Positions 28,282-37,485 of a DNA stretch of 53,865 bases are shown in pieces. The stretch is from Halalkalibacter akibai JCM 9157. GTDB taxonomy: Bacteria; Bacillota; Bacilli; Bacillales; Bacillaceae_D. Position numbers and translations under genes: made by a program. Numbering within the stretch: position 1 is the first letter of the stretch; each line of letters starts with the position of its first letter. The notes under the pieces were generated by a model that worked only from the letters and a program-made list of their open reading frames with translations, was not told the origin of the DNA and ran no database searches. The DNA lies in the NCBI RefSeq assembly GCF_000513135.1, contig NZ_BAUV01000029.1, forward strand, positions 1 to 53,865, read 5' to 3'.

Positions 28282-29004
28282 ATGAAAATATTGATTGCTG
28301 AGGATGATGAGGCTTCAAGAAAACTATTAAAGTGCTTTATCGAAATGCTTCCACAGTTTCAAGTTATTGCTGAAGCAGCTGATGGAGAAGAATTAATCCG
28401 CTCTGTCATGGAGAACAAACCAGATATTGCCTTAGTTGATATTGATATGCCTTTATTGAATGGACTAGAAGCAGTTAAATCCTGCAAAAAGCTATTTCCC
28501 TCATTAGAAGTTATTTTTACAACAGGACATGATCAATATGCTTTAGAAGCTTTTGACGTCAGCGCTGTTGATTATATTGTTAAACCGATCAAAAGGGATA
28601 GACTGTATACAGCTTTAGAAAGAGTGGAAAAAAGGTTATATCAAAGCGGAATAACAAGTGAAAATGCTTCAAAAAATAAAGATATCATGATAAAAAGAAA
28701 CAATCAAATTACTTTTCTTGCACCTGAAGAGATTCTATTTATTGAAAAATTGGACAGGAAAACGGTTATTCATACGAACGATCAAAAATATGAAACAAAT
28801 GAGCCATTAGTGACTTACGAAAACGTTCTAGGGCCCCGTTTTATGACAACACATAGGTCTTATCTTATAAATCTAGATCAATTAACAAGAGTAGAAACAG
28901 CTGGTCGAATGTATAAGGCTTATTTCAAAAACTATCACGAAACAGCAAGGGTTTCAAAGCAAAAATTAGTAGAATTACAACATTCAAAATCTGTATCTAA
29001 TTAG
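28282..29004 (+). CDS. LytTR-family response regulator (copy 1)
   Basis: 240 residues. The receiver domain (1-120) has acidic pocket E7/D8/D9, phospho-acceptor Asp53 in LVDIDMP, the threonine in FTTGHD and the lysine in VKPI. The LytTR DNA-binding domain (about 135-235) has IMIKRNNQITFLAPEEILFIEK and MTTHRSYLINLDQL. It follows the hybrid kinase by about 160 bases with its own TTGGAGGG site and is closely related along its whole length to the regulator at 38523. LytTR proteins bind direct repeats about 21 bp apart; such repeats lie 150 bases downstream at 29158, so it probably controls lacI. A terminator ends the unit. Confidence 0.88.
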   Translation: MKILIAEDDEASRKLLKCFIEMLPQFQVIAEAADGEELIRSVMENKPDIALVDIDMPLLNGLEAVKSCKKLFPSLEVIFTTGHDQYALEAFDVSAVDYIVKPIKRDRLYTALERVEKRLYQSGITSENASKNKDIMIKRNNQITFLAPEEILFIEKLDRKTVIHTNDQKYETNEPLVTYENVLGPRFMTTHRSYLINLDQLTRVETAGRMYKAYFKNYHETARVSKQKLVELQHSKSVSN

Positions 29005-29095
29005 AAATGAAATCCCAAGTGGCTATGTGCGCAAAATTTATGGAGATAGACGAGAGGGTCAGCCTCTAACTTAAGAGAACATACGGTAGACTAGC

Positions 29096-29132
29096 AAGCC
29101 CGTAATCGACAAAAGTTGATTACGGGCTTTAA
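29096..29132 (+). terminator. Terminator after LytTR regulator 1
   Basis: A perfect 12-bp stem, AAGCCCGTAATC (29096-29107) with GATTACGGGCTT (29118-29129), followed by T and AAAA. Confidence 0.75.
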
Positions 29133-29157
29133 AATTCTCATAATTTGTGATTATTTT

Positions 29158-29262
29158 GTCTGACTGAGTGAAATTCGTGTCTGAATTAAAAGTAAGCGCT
29201 ACCGAAATTGATAAAATGGTGCCTGAAGCGAATTAGACACTGATTCTGAATACGTTTACAAT
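29158..29262 (+). promoter_or_regulatory. GTCTR promoter module, copy 1 (lacI promoter)
   Basis: Boxes GTCTG at 29158 and 29179, GCCTG at 29221, then -35-like TAGACA (29234-29239), 17 bases, and -10 TACAAT (29257-29262). Offsets between boxes are 21 and 42 bases, and 13 to the -35, exactly as in copies 2 and 3. A 21-bp direct-repeat spacing fits LytTR-domain dimers. The -10 overlaps a cre-like site. Confidence 0.75.
29247..29260 (+). promoter_or_regulatory. cre-like site over the lacI -10 region
   Basis: TGAATACGTTTACA differs from the CcpA consensus TGWAARCGNTTNCA at one position. It overlaps the -10 box, so binding of CcpA (or of the LacI protein itself) would repress. Confidence 0.5.
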
Positions 29263-29287
29263 GCAAGCATAAAGTTTAAAAAAAGAA

Positions 29288-30307
29288 ATGAGAGAACAAA
29301 AAATGGTTAGAATCATTGATGTAGCCAAAAGGGCTAATGTTTCTACTGCAACAGTTTCAAGGGTGTTAAGCAGTCCCCATACTGTTAGGGAAGAAACAAT
29401 GGGAAGGGTTTTGGAAGCGATCAAAGATTTAGATTACCATCCCAATATATTAGCCCGCCAGTTACGAACGCTAGAAACAAAGACAGTCATTGTCGTTGTT
29501 CCAGATATTTCAAATCCATTTTTCTCGAAGGTTCTTAGAGGGATCGAATATGTTGCAGCCGCAAATGGTTATCAAGTTTTATTAAAAGATACAACCAATG
29601 ACTTAGAGTTAGAGAGTGGTTATGTAGATCTTCTTAGACAGAAAAAAGCAGACGGCATGATTTTTTTAACAGTAATGAATTCAGAACTTGTAAATATAGT
29701 AGAAAATCAATATCCCGTCGTTCTAGCTTGTGAATATATAGAAGGTTCAAATATTCCAACAGTATCAATTGATAATATCAGTGCTGCAAGAAAAGCGACC
29801 GAATATTTGATTCAATTGGGACATAGACAAATAGCCTGTATATCAGGACCAACTGCCAGCGTTCTCGGACAGGATCGGCTAAAGGGATATTATCAAGCAT
29901 TGTCCCAATATAATGTAACCGTTGATCCGGTACTTATTCAAGAAGGGGATTTTACTTATGAAAGTGGCTTTAATGTAATGAATAAGTTGCTGGCTCTAAA
30001 TCAGCTTCCCACTGGAGTGTTTGCCGCTAATGACGAAATGGCACTTGGGGCCATTAAGGCAATCAAGTCTAAACATTTTCGAGTTCCTGCTGATATCTCA
30101 GTCATAGGATTTGATAATATCAAGTTTTCAACAATTGTCGAACCAGAGCTTACGACGATTGCTCAACCAGCTTTTGAAATTGGGAACAAAGCGATGGATC
30201 TGCTTATCAAGCTGATGAAAAATAAAAAGATTATTAGAAGTCAATTTATTTTAGATGACAAGCTTATAATCAGAAATTCTTGCGTGAAAAGGTCTGATAA
30301 AATGTAA
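29288..30307 (+). CDS. LacI-family transcriptional regulator
   Basis: 339 residues. The N-terminal helix-turn-helix and hinge are typical (IIDVAKRANVSTATVSRVLS, then YHPNILARQLR). The effector domain (about 65-330) is of the ribose-binding type: VVVPDISNPFFSKVLRGIE, ISGPTASVLGQDRLKGY, FAANDEMALGA. The start is either ATG 29288 or ATG 29303; the latter gives the usual short N-terminus. It directly precedes the sugar operon and its stop codon lies inside the first of three operator-like palindromes, so it most likely represses that operon until a sugar or sugar derivative binds. Confidence 0.88.
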   Translation: MREQKMVRIIDVAKRANVSTATVSRVLSSPHTVREETMGRVLEAIKDLDYHPNILARQLRTLETKTVIVVVPDISNPFFSKVLRGIEYVAAANGYQVLLKDTTNDLELESGYVDLLRQKKADGMIFLTVMNSELVNIVENQYPVVLACEYIEGSNIPTVSIDNISAARKATEYLIQLGHRQIACISGPTASVLGQDRLKGYYQALSQYNVTVDPVLIQEGDFTYESGFNVMNKLLALNQLPTGVFAANDEMALGAIKAIKSKHFRVPADISVIGFDNIKFSTIVEPELTTIAQPAFEIGNKAMDLLIKLMKNKKIIRSQFILDDKLIIRNSCVKRSDKM

Positions 30308-30451
30308 TCCTTTACAAAAAATAAACACAATCATTCTGCTATTCCAAGTTAACAGGGAATTTTAGTTTGATAAAATGTAATCCATTACAAATTACACCTA
30401 TTTTTAAGTGGGATTATTATATTTTTACTGTTTAAATTGTAATCCTTTACA
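30303..30451 (+). promoter_or_regulatory. Three LacI-type operators ahead of the sugar operon
   Basis: TGTAATCCTTTACA at 30303-30316, TGTAATCCATTACA at 30376-30389 and TGTAATCCTTTACA again at 30438-30451. The spacings, 73 and 62 bases, are close to seven and six helical turns, which would place all three on one face of the DNA and favour looping. The first overlaps the lacI stop codon. The core promoter should lie between or beside the second and third; I cannot fix its boxes. Confidence 0.75.
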
Positions 30452-30529
30452 TTCTTTAAGTGGGGTGATGCAAGCAATCGAATCTTTGAAAACTGTACAA
30501 ATTACTTAATTTGAATTGGAGGAGAAAAT

Positions 30530-31339
30530 ATGAAACTAGGATACCAAACAAATACATGGGGTGGCGTTGTTGGTCACCCGGCAGGAGTTACATCAATTAA
30601 AGATGGTTATTATTTAACAAATGGTTCAACGGAAAAAGCATTAGAGGATCTTTCCAGTGTAGGATATCAAGGCCTTGAAATTTTCGATGGAAATCTGATG
30701 CAATATGAAAATAAGAAAGAAGAGTTTCAAACATTGATGGACTCTTTAAAGCTAAAGTTGATTGGTGTTTATTCTGGAGGAAACTTTATTTTCGATGAAA
30801 TCCTCGAGGAAGAGCTAGCAAAAATTGAAAAGGCCGCAAGTCTTGCTGCTGAATTTGGCGCAGAGCATTTAGTCGTTGGCGGGGGAGCGCTAAGAAGTAC
30901 AGGAATTTTAGAAAGCGACTATGAAAAGTTAGGGCAAGCTCTAGAACGAGTAAGTGAGATTGCGAAAGCAAATGGGTTAGTTGCGAGCTATCATCCGCAT
31001 TTAGGTTCTTTGGGAGAGTCTCCAGAGCAGGTCGAGAAAATTGCACAATTTACATCGATTAACTTTTGCCCGGATACAGCCCACATTGAAGCTGGCGGCG
31101 GAGATCCGATTGAATTTATTAAAAAATATAAGGATCGTATTCCTTACGTTCACTTAAAAGATTTAAAAGGTGGAGACTTCCTGCCATTAGGTGAGGGAGA
31201 GCAAAACTTACAAGGAGTAATTGAAGCGCTTCAAGTAATGAATTATGACGGATGGGTAACGGTGGAATTAGATAGTTACGATAATCCAAAGAAAGGTGCA
31301 GAAATTAGTTTAGATTTCTTAAAGAAATTTTATAAATAA
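30530..31339 (+). CDS. TIM-barrel sugar isomerase/epimerase (AP endonuclease 2 fold)
   Basis: 269 residues of the xylose-isomerase-like TIM-barrel superfamily. It begins MKLGYQTNTWGG; metal-ligand segments are visible in YHPHLGS, CPDTAHIEAGG, VHLKD and the terminal VTVELDSY. Members isomerise, epimerise or eliminate on keto-sugars. First gene of the sugar operon, behind TTGGAGGAG, about 80 bases after the last LacI operator. In the levoglucosan pathway such proteins (LgdB type) catalyse beta-elimination or hydration of 3-keto sugars; that role here is inferred from the operon only. Confidence 0.8.
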   Translation: MKLGYQTNTWGGVVGHPAGVTSIKDGYYLTNGSTEKALEDLSSVGYQGLEIFDGNLMQYENKKEEFQTLMDSLKLKLIGVYSGGNFIFDEILEEELAKIEKAASLAAEFGAEHLVVGGGALRSTGILESDYEKLGQALERVSEIAKANGLVASYHPHLGSLGESPEQVEKIAQFTSINFCPDTAHIEAGGGDPIEFIKKYKDRIPYVHLKDLKGGDFLPLGEGEQNLQGVIEALQVMNYDGWVTVELDSYDNPKKGAEISLDFLKKFYK

Positions 31340-31366
31340 AACTAATGAACAATTGGGGGAATTTTT

Positions 31367-32556
31367 ATGAAAAAGTTTAAAAAGTTAGCAATCGCTTCCC
31401 TAGCAGCAGGAATGTTTGTTTTAGTTGGCTGTAACACTGAAGGCACATCAAACAGTAGTGACGAACGACAAACACCTAACACCTCTGAAATAACAGAAGA
31501 AGCTAAATTAGAGCCAATTAGAATTAACCCAAGTATTGATGCGGATGCCGTTATTCAAAGTGAAGGACCCCATGGAGAGACAGCTGTATCAGCTAGCACA
31601 CTTGAGCTTACAGCCGAAGACATTGAGAAGATTAGAGAAGGAAACTATTCAGCGGCACTCGTTATGCACTACGCAGGAAATGACTGGTCGAATGCACAAA
31701 TAAACGGGTTGAAGACGACTTTTGAGAAAATGGGAATTGAAGTCATTACCGTGACGGACGCGCAATTTAGCGCAGAGAAGCAAGTGTCCGACCTTGAAAC
31801 AGTAATGGCAAGGAACCCTGATATTATTGTTAGTATTCCAACAGATCCTGTTTCCACTTCTTCTGCATTTAGAAGGGCAGCTGAACAAGGGATTCACTTA
31901 ATATTTATGGATAATGTACCAAGTAATTTAAATCATGGTGAGCATTATGTAAGCGTTGTTTCCGCAGATAACTATGGAAATGGAATTGCTGCTGCTGAAG
32001 TGATGGCAGAAGAGCTTGGTGGAGAAGGGAAGATCGGTATCGTATATCATGATGCAGATTTCTTTGTAACAAAGCAAAGAACGGAGGCATTTGAGGCTAC
32101 CATTCAAGAAAAGTATCCAAACATTGAAATTGTTGCCCGTAGTGGAATTAGTGTCCTGATGATGGATTGCAGGTCGCTTCAGCCATGCTTACGACAAATC
32201 CTGAGTTAGACGGAATTTTTGGAGTGTGGGATGTACCTTCGGAAGGAATTTTAGCTGCTGCTAGAACAGCAGGTAGAGAAGATTTGGTCATTACGACCAT
32301 TGATTTAGGTGCAAATGTTGCCTTGAATATTGCAAGGGGAGGTTCGATTAAAGGATTAGGAGCTCAACTTCCTTTTGACCAAGGGGTCGCAGAAGCCATC
32401 TTAGCGGGTTACGCATTATTAGGGAAAGAAACGCCATCTTATGTAGCAGTACCGGCTTTAACTGTAACACAAGAAAATATCCTTGACGCATGGGAGATGG
32501 TTTATTCGACACCAGCTCCACAAGAAGTTCAAGATGCATTCAATAATAACAAATAA
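31367..32556 (+). pseudogene. Sugar ABC transporter binding lipoprotein, one frameshift
   Basis: The N-terminus is a lipoprotein signal (FKKLAIASLAAGMFVLVGC) and a Ser/Thr-rich linker. The RbsB-like domain starts GPHGETAVSA and runs to IVARSGIS, where the frame breaks at 32153-32154; one missing base there would give PDDGLQVASAMLTTNPELDG and the rest to EVQDAFNNNK. The same segment is intact in the kinase-fused paralogue. Either the receptor is dead or the base is a sequencing error; no long homopolymer is involved. If dead, the intact lipoprotein at 41233 may supply the transporter. Confidence 0.85.
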
Positions 32557-32583
32557 TGAGACATTTAGAGGAGGAATTTCAAA

Positions 32584-33768
32584 ATGAAAACATATAACGT
32601 AGGTTTAATCGGTGCAGGATTTATGGCAAAAGCACATTCACTAGCATATGCGGGGATGCCAATGTATTTCTGGCCAGCTCCAGGACTGACACATCGCAAA
32701 ATGGTGGCGGATGTAACAGAAGAGTTAGCAAAAGACGCAGCGGCTAGACTGGGATATGATGAATATACAAGTAATTGGATGGATATTATCAATAACCCTG
32801 ATATTGACATCGTTGATATCGTAACTCCGAATGATTCTCATGCAGAGATTGCGATTGCAGCAGCAAAAGCAGGAAAACATATTATTTCAGAAAAGCCATT
32901 AGCTCGTAATGCAGCTGAGGCGAAAACGATGCTCGATGCGGTCAAAGAAGCAGGAGTTAAGCATATGGTTGCATTTAACTACCGCAGAACACCTGCTGTT
33001 GCCCTTGCGAAAAAATATATTGAAGAAGGTGCGATCGGAAAAGTATTAAACTTCCGTGGAACGTATCTGCAAGATTGGTCTGCAGACCCGAATTCTCCAC
33101 TTTCTTGGAGATTTAAAAAAGACATTGCTGGTTCTGGTGCATTAGGAGATATCGGGACACATGTCGTTGATTTTGCAAGATATTTAGTTGGTGAGATCAC
33201 TGATGTAATGGCACATACACAAACATGGGTAAAAGAAAGACCGATCCAAACGGGCGGTGTTGATAAATTAGGAACCGTAAAGTCAGCGGGAGATGTACCA
33301 AAAGGACAAGTTGATGTTGATGATGAGTTAATGACACTTTTAAAATTTGAAAATGGAGCCGTTGGAAGTATTGAAGCAACTCGTAACGCTCACGGAAGAA
33401 ACAACTTCCTTACATTTGAAATTCACGGGGAGAAAGGTTCACTTATTTTTAACTATGAGCGTCGCGATGAATTACAAGTTTTCTTTGCCGATGACCCAGC
33501 AGACCGCAAAGGATTTAGAACGGTATACACAGGTCCGGCACATCCATACGGAGAAGGACTGTGGCCGATTCCTGCCCTCGGTATTGGCTATGGAGACACG
33601 AAAATTATTGAAGTGTATGATTTTATCAAAGCCATCGCTGAGGACACAGAGGTTTACCCTAACTTTGATGATGGATACCAAATTTGTGTGATTAGTGATG
33701 CAATCTTGGAATCTGCTGAAAAAAGCGAGTGGGTAAAAGTAAACAAATTAGCAGTTACAACTCCTTAA
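32584..33768 (+). CDS. Gfo/Idh/MocA-family sugar dehydrogenase 1
   Basis: 394 residues. A Rossmann domain (GLIGAGFMAKAHSLAYAGM at the N-terminus) with SEKPLARN, whose lysine is the family catalytic EKP lysine, then the substrate domain with FNYRRTPA near residue 130 and GDIGTHVVDFARYL near 195, supplying the Asp and His of the active site. Members oxidise a sugar hydroxyl with NAD(P). It follows the binding-protein gene by about 25 bases with AGAGGAGG. A UUCG-capped hairpin lies between it and the ABC genes. It could be the first oxidation step (LgdA-like) or the last reduction; not decided by sequence. Confidence 0.85.
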   Translation: MKTYNVGLIGAGFMAKAHSLAYAGMPMYFWPAPGLTHRKMVADVTEELAKDAAARLGYDEYTSNWMDIINNPDIDIVDIVTPNDSHAEIAIAAAKAGKHIISEKPLARNAAEAKTMLDAVKEAGVKHMVAFNYRRTPAVALAKKYIEEGAIGKVLNFRGTYLQDWSADPNSPLSWRFKKDIAGSGALGDIGTHVVDFARYLVGEITDVMAHTQTWVKERPIQTGGVDKLGTVKSAGDVPKGQVDVDDELMTLLKFENGAVGSIEATRNAHGRNNFLTFEIHGEKGSLIFNYERRDELQVFFADDPADRKGFRTVYTGPAHPYGEGLWPIPALGIGYGDTKIIEVYDFIKAIAEDTEVYPNFDDGYQICVISDAILESAEKSEWVKVNKLAVTTP

Positions 33769-33776
33769 TTACAATG

Positions 33777-33800
33777 AAGGGGGTAATTCGTTACCCCCTT
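33777..33800 (+). promoter_or_regulatory. UUCG-capped hairpin inside the operon
   Basis: AAGGGGGTAA (33777-33786), loop TTCG, TTACCCCCTT (33791-33800), a perfect 10-bp stem. There is no U-tract, so it is more likely an mRNA-stabilising 3' end or partial attenuator that separates the enzyme genes from the transporter genes. Confidence 0.65.
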
Positions 33801-33818
33801 TAAACAAAGGGTGATTTT

Positions 33819-35315
33819 ATGACAAAGCTAGCACTACGAATGTCTGAAATATCAAAATCTTTTAATGGGATAAATGTACTTGATCATGTTGAATTTGAGT
33901 TAGAAAAAGGCGAAGTTCATGCACTAATGGGTGGGAATGGAGCTGGAAAGTCAACGTTAATGAAAATTCTAACGGGTGTCTATCAGAAAGATAGCGGGAA
34001 AATTGTCATTAATGACAAAGAGGTAGAGATTGAAAAGCCACAAGATGCACAAGAAAACGGTGTAGCGATGATTTTTCAGGAATTTAGTGTAATCCCTTCC
34101 TTAACGGTGAAACAAAACATTTTCTTAAATCGTGAATTAAAGAAAAGCAACGGGTTTTTAGATGAAAAAGCAATGTACGTAAAAACAGAAGACTTGTTAA
34201 AGCAATTAAATGTAAACATTAGTCCAGATATGTTAATTGAAAATCTAAGTGTCGGCTTTTGGCAAATGACTGAAATTGCCAAGGCCCTTGCTCAAAAGGC
34301 AAGTATCTTAATTATGGATGAGCCAACCGCAACCTTATCGAAAAATGAAACCGAAACATTGTTTGAGTTAATTGAGACATTAAAGTCAGAAGGTATGTCA
34401 ATCATATATATTTCACACAGAATGGATGAAATCTTTCAAGTATCGGACCGCATAACTGTACTGCGGGATGGCAAATTTGTGATTACTAGCCCAACAGCTG
34501 ATTTAACCATGGAAGAACTTGTTCAACATATCGTTGGTAAATCGATGGAGTCAAGCTTTGGTTGGAAGCCTCGTTCATATTCAAAAGAAGAAGTGATGTT
34601 AGAAACGAAGGCCTTACATTCAGGATCGAAAGTAAATGGAGTAGATCTCCATGTATATAAAGGAGAAATTCTTGGTATTGCTGGTTTAATGGGAAGCGGC
34701 CGGACAGAACTAGCGCAAGCGATATTTGGTATCAATCCAATTACATCTGGCGAGGTCCTTGTTGATTGTCAAACTGTCAGAATAAAACAGCCGCAAGACG
34801 CCATTCGCGCTGGGATTGCGTTAGTTCCAGAAGATCGACGAGTACAAGGATTAGTACTGACCCACGAAGTAAAAGAAAATATCATTTACCCAATCTTAAG
34901 CAAAGTATCGAAATCTGGGTTTATTAATAAGAAGAAAGTAGATCAAGTATCGGAGCAGTTCGTTGAAAAGTTAAATATTAAAACGGATAGTATCTATAAG
35001 TCTACCAATCTCTTATCAGGTGGCAATCAGCAAAAAATTGTTCTTGCAAAATGGTTAGCAAACGAACCTAATATATTAATCCTTGATGAACCGACAAATG
35101 GAGTTGATATTGGTTCAAAATCCGAGATTATTGAAATTATTCGTGAGTTAGCTGATCAGGGAAAAGCCGTTATTGTCATTTCTTCTGAACTAGCAGAGCT
35201 TTTAGCTGTTTCAGATAGAATTATTACTTTAAAGAATGGCAAGGTAACAAGCGAATTATCGCGTGAGGATATTAAATCAGAGGAGGATTTAGAACATGCA
35301 ATCCAAAATCATTAA
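33819..35315 (+). CDS. Sugar ABC transporter ATPase, two-domain RbsA/MglA type
   Basis: 498 residues with two nucleotide-binding domains. The first has Walker A GGNGAGKST, a variant signature LSVGFWQM and Walker B LIMDEPTATLS. The second has the usual degenerate Walker A (GLMGSGRTE), LSGGNQQKIVLAKW and LILDEPTNGVDIG. It energises import through the permease encoded next; the start codon of that gene lies 20 bases inside this one, a sign of translational coupling. Confidence 0.92.
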   Translation: MTKLALRMSEISKSFNGINVLDHVEFELEKGEVHALMGGNGAGKSTLMKILTGVYQKDSGKIVINDKEVEIEKPQDAQENGVAMIFQEFSVIPSLTVKQNIFLNRELKKSNGFLDEKAMYVKTEDLLKQLNVNISPDMLIENLSVGFWQMTEIAKALAQKASILIMDEPTATLSKNETETLFELIETLKSEGMSIIYISHRMDEIFQVSDRITVLRDGKFVITSPTADLTMEELVQHIVGKSMESSFGWKPRSYSKEEVMLETKALHSGSKVNGVDLHVYKGEILGIAGLMGSGRTELAQAIFGINPITSGEVLVDCQTVRIKQPQDAIRAGIALVPEDRRVQGLVLTHEVKENIIYPILSKVSKSGFINKKKVDQVSEQFVEKLNIKTDSIYKSTNLLSGGNQQKIVLAKWLANEPNILILDEPTNGVDIGSKSEIIEIIRELADQGKAVIVISSELAELLAVSDRIITLKNGKVTSELSREDIKSEEDLEHAIQNH

Positions 35316-36270
35316 TACTACTACAACTGCAACAAAACGTCCTGCCTTTGATTGGCGAAGTTATATTGTCTATATAGCTTTTATCGGAGTTTTTATCACA
35401 TTCTCAATTACGCTTTATGATTATGGATTTTTAACGACAAATAACCTTTTAAATATAGTTAGACAAACTGCAATGATTTCGATTATGGCTGTAGCGGTGA
35501 CATTCGTTATCTCAACTGCTGAAATTGATTTATCTGTTGGTTCGATTGCAGCCTTATCTTCCTTAACAGCCGCATTAGCTATTCAGTCATTTGGTGTCGT
35601 CGGTGGAATCCTTGCTGGACTTGGAACAGGGGCGATTATTGGTTTAATTAATGGACTTCTTGTTACGAAAGTATTAATTCCATCATTCCTCGTAACGCTC
35701 GGAATGATGATTATTGTGAAAGGGATTGCGATGTGGATTACAGGAACATCTCCTGTACCAATCTTAAACGAAACATTTATTTTCTTATTTGGTTCTGGAA
35801 GCTTAGGACCAATTCCGATGCTTTTTGTATGGACGATTATAATAGCGGTCTTCGGTCATATTGTGTTAAGAAAAACAACATTTGGCAGACAAACTCTAGC
35901 AACAGGAGGAAATGAAAGCGCAGCTAGATTCTCAGGGATCAATACAGCTCGTGTCAAACTAATCGCTTTAGTATCTTCAGGGATGATGGCTGGTTTTGCT
36001 GGTATGTTATATGCTGGTAGACTTGAGGCCGGTCGTTTTACATTCGGTGAAGGGGCAGAGCTTTCTGTTATTGCTGCTGTTATTCTTGGTGGTACGAGTC
36101 TATTCGGCGGAGTTGGAACAGTGGTTGGAACGATTTTTGGTTCAATTTTAATTGGAACGATTAATAATGGCTTAATCATTATGGGCTTAGATGTCAGTCA
36201 GCAAATGATGGTTAGTGGCTTGATTATTATTTTAGCAGTAGCGTTTGGACGCAAAGCAAAGAAACATTAA
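35296..36270 (+). CDS. Sugar ABC transporter permease, RbsC type
   Basis: 324 residues with about nine or ten hydrophobic segments. Family motifs are STAEIDLSVGSIAALSS and GLINGLLVTKVLIPSFLVTLG in the middle, and GGTSLFGGVGTVVGTIFGS near the end. Carbohydrate-uptake-transporter-2 permeases import pentoses, inositols or hexoses. AGAGGAGG within the ATPase gene serves ATG 35296. Confidence 0.92.
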   Translation: MQSKIINTTTTATKRPAFDWRSYIVYIAFIGVFITFSITLYDYGFLTTNNLLNIVRQTAMISIMAVAVTFVISTAEIDLSVGSIAALSSLTAALAIQSFGVVGGILAGLGTGAIIGLINGLLVTKVLIPSFLVTLGMMIIVKGIAMWITGTSPVPILNETFIFLFGSGSLGPIPMLFVWTIIIAVFGHIVLRKTTFGRQTLATGGNESAARFSGINTARVKLIALVSSGMMAGFAGMLYAGRLEAGRFTFGEGAELSVIAAVILGGTSLFGGVGTVVGTIFGSILIGTINNGLIIMGLDVSQQMMVSGLIIILAVAFGRKAKKH

Positions 36271-36306
36271 AAACAGTTTTCAAAAGGATAGGAGAGGTGA
36301 GTTAGT

Positions 36307-37485
36307 ATGAATAAAATCAAAGTAGGTGTCATTGGAACAGGATTTATAGGACCAACTCACATTGAAGCGGTCAGACGATTAGGATTTGTTGAGGTAGTAG
36401 GACTAGCAGAATCGAGCCTTGAGGTGGCTGAACAAAAAGCTGCTGAGTTAGGCATTCCAAAAGCATACGGAGATTACAAGGAACTGCTGCGCGATGAAGA
36501 GATTCAAGTTGTACACAATTGTACACCAAATCATCTGCATTTTGCGATAAATAAAGAGATTATTTTAGCAGGTAAACATGTTTTATCAGAAAAACCGTTA
36601 GCGATGTCAAGTGAAGAATCAAGAGAATTGCTAGAGTTAGCTAAAGAGCATGGTGTTGTTAACGGGGTTAACTTTAACTATCGCCAATTCCCTATTTTAA
36701 AGCAATTAGAAACGATGATTAAAAACAATGAATTAGGGAAAGTAAATCTTGTTCACGGAAGCTATTTGCAAGACTGGCTTTTATATGAAACAGATTATAA
36801 CTGGCGATTAGCACCAGAAGCAGGTGGGAAGTCGCGTGCGATCGCCGATATTGGATCGCATTGGTGCGATACGGTTCAATATGTAACAGGTAAGCAAATT
36901 GTTGAAGTATTCGCCGATTTAGCAACCATTATCCCAGTAAGAAAGAAAGCTATCGGAAATGTGGCTACGTTCGGAGCTCAAGAGACGGCGGATCAACAGT
37001 ATGAAGAGGTATCAATCAACACAGAGGACTATGCATCCGTTCTCATTCGCTTTGATGACGGTACAAGCGGTGTCTTTACTGTATCGCAAGTAAGTGCAGG
37101 ACGTAAAAATCGATTAAGCTTTGAAATTAACGGAAGCAAAAGTTCCGCTTATTGGAATCAGGAAGAACCAGAGAAGCTATGGATTGGGCATCGTGGCCGC
37201 GCAAATGAAACTCTTTTAGCAGATCCAGCTTTGTTTAGTAATGAAGCGAGGGACTCGATTCATCATCCAGGTGGTCATAACGAGGGCTGGCCTGATGCGT
37301 TAAAAAACAAGATGAAAAACTTCTATACTTTTATTCGTGAAGGAAAAGATCCATTAAAAGATCAAACGAACTTTGCGACATTTGCAGATGGCCACCTTTC
37401 CATGTGTATTACAGATGCGATTCTAGAGAGTCATACAAACCAAAAGTGGGTAAAAGTGAACGTAGTACAGGAGGTCAAGTCGTGA
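36307..37485 (+). CDS. Gfo/Idh/MocA-family sugar dehydrogenase 2
   Basis: 392 residues. NAD-binding GVIGTGFIGPTHIEAV, catalytic SEKPLAM, then VNFNYRQFP and ADIGSHWCDTVQYV with the active-site Asp and His. It is only distantly similar to the dehydrogenase at 32584, so the two probably act at different steps of one path, for example one oxidising and one reducing. It lies 36 bases after the permease gene behind AGGAGAGG. Its TGA overlaps the GTG of the next gene (GTGA). Confidence 0.85.
   Translation: MNKIKVGVIGTGFIGPTHIEAVRRLGFVEVVGLAESSLEVAEQKAAELGIPKAYGDYKELLRDEEIQVVHNCTPNHLHFAINKEIILAGKHVLSEKPLAMSSEESRELLELAKEHGVVNGVNFNYRQFPILKQLETMIKNNELGKVNLVHGSYLQDWLLYETDYNWRLAPEAGGKSRAIADIGSHWCDTVQYVTGKQIVEVFADLATIIPVRKKAIGNVATFGAQETADQQYEEVSINTEDYASVLIRFDDGTSGVFTVSQVSAGRKNRLSFEINGSKSSAYWNQEEPEKLWIGHRGRANETLLADPALFSNEARDSIHHPGGHNEGWPDALKNKMKNFYTFIREGKDPLKDQTNFATFADGHLSMCITDAILESHTNQKWVKVNVVQEVKS

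Noticed and set aside
28282-29004. LytTR regulators as quorum-sensing (AgrA/ComE) partners
   Set aside because: No peptide precursor, exporter or AgrC-type membrane kinase is nearby, and the adjacent kinase carries a sugar-binding domain instead.
33347-33691. 114-codon frame inside Gfo/Idh/MocA gene 1
   Set aside because: It is an out-of-frame shadow of a strongly conserved enzyme.
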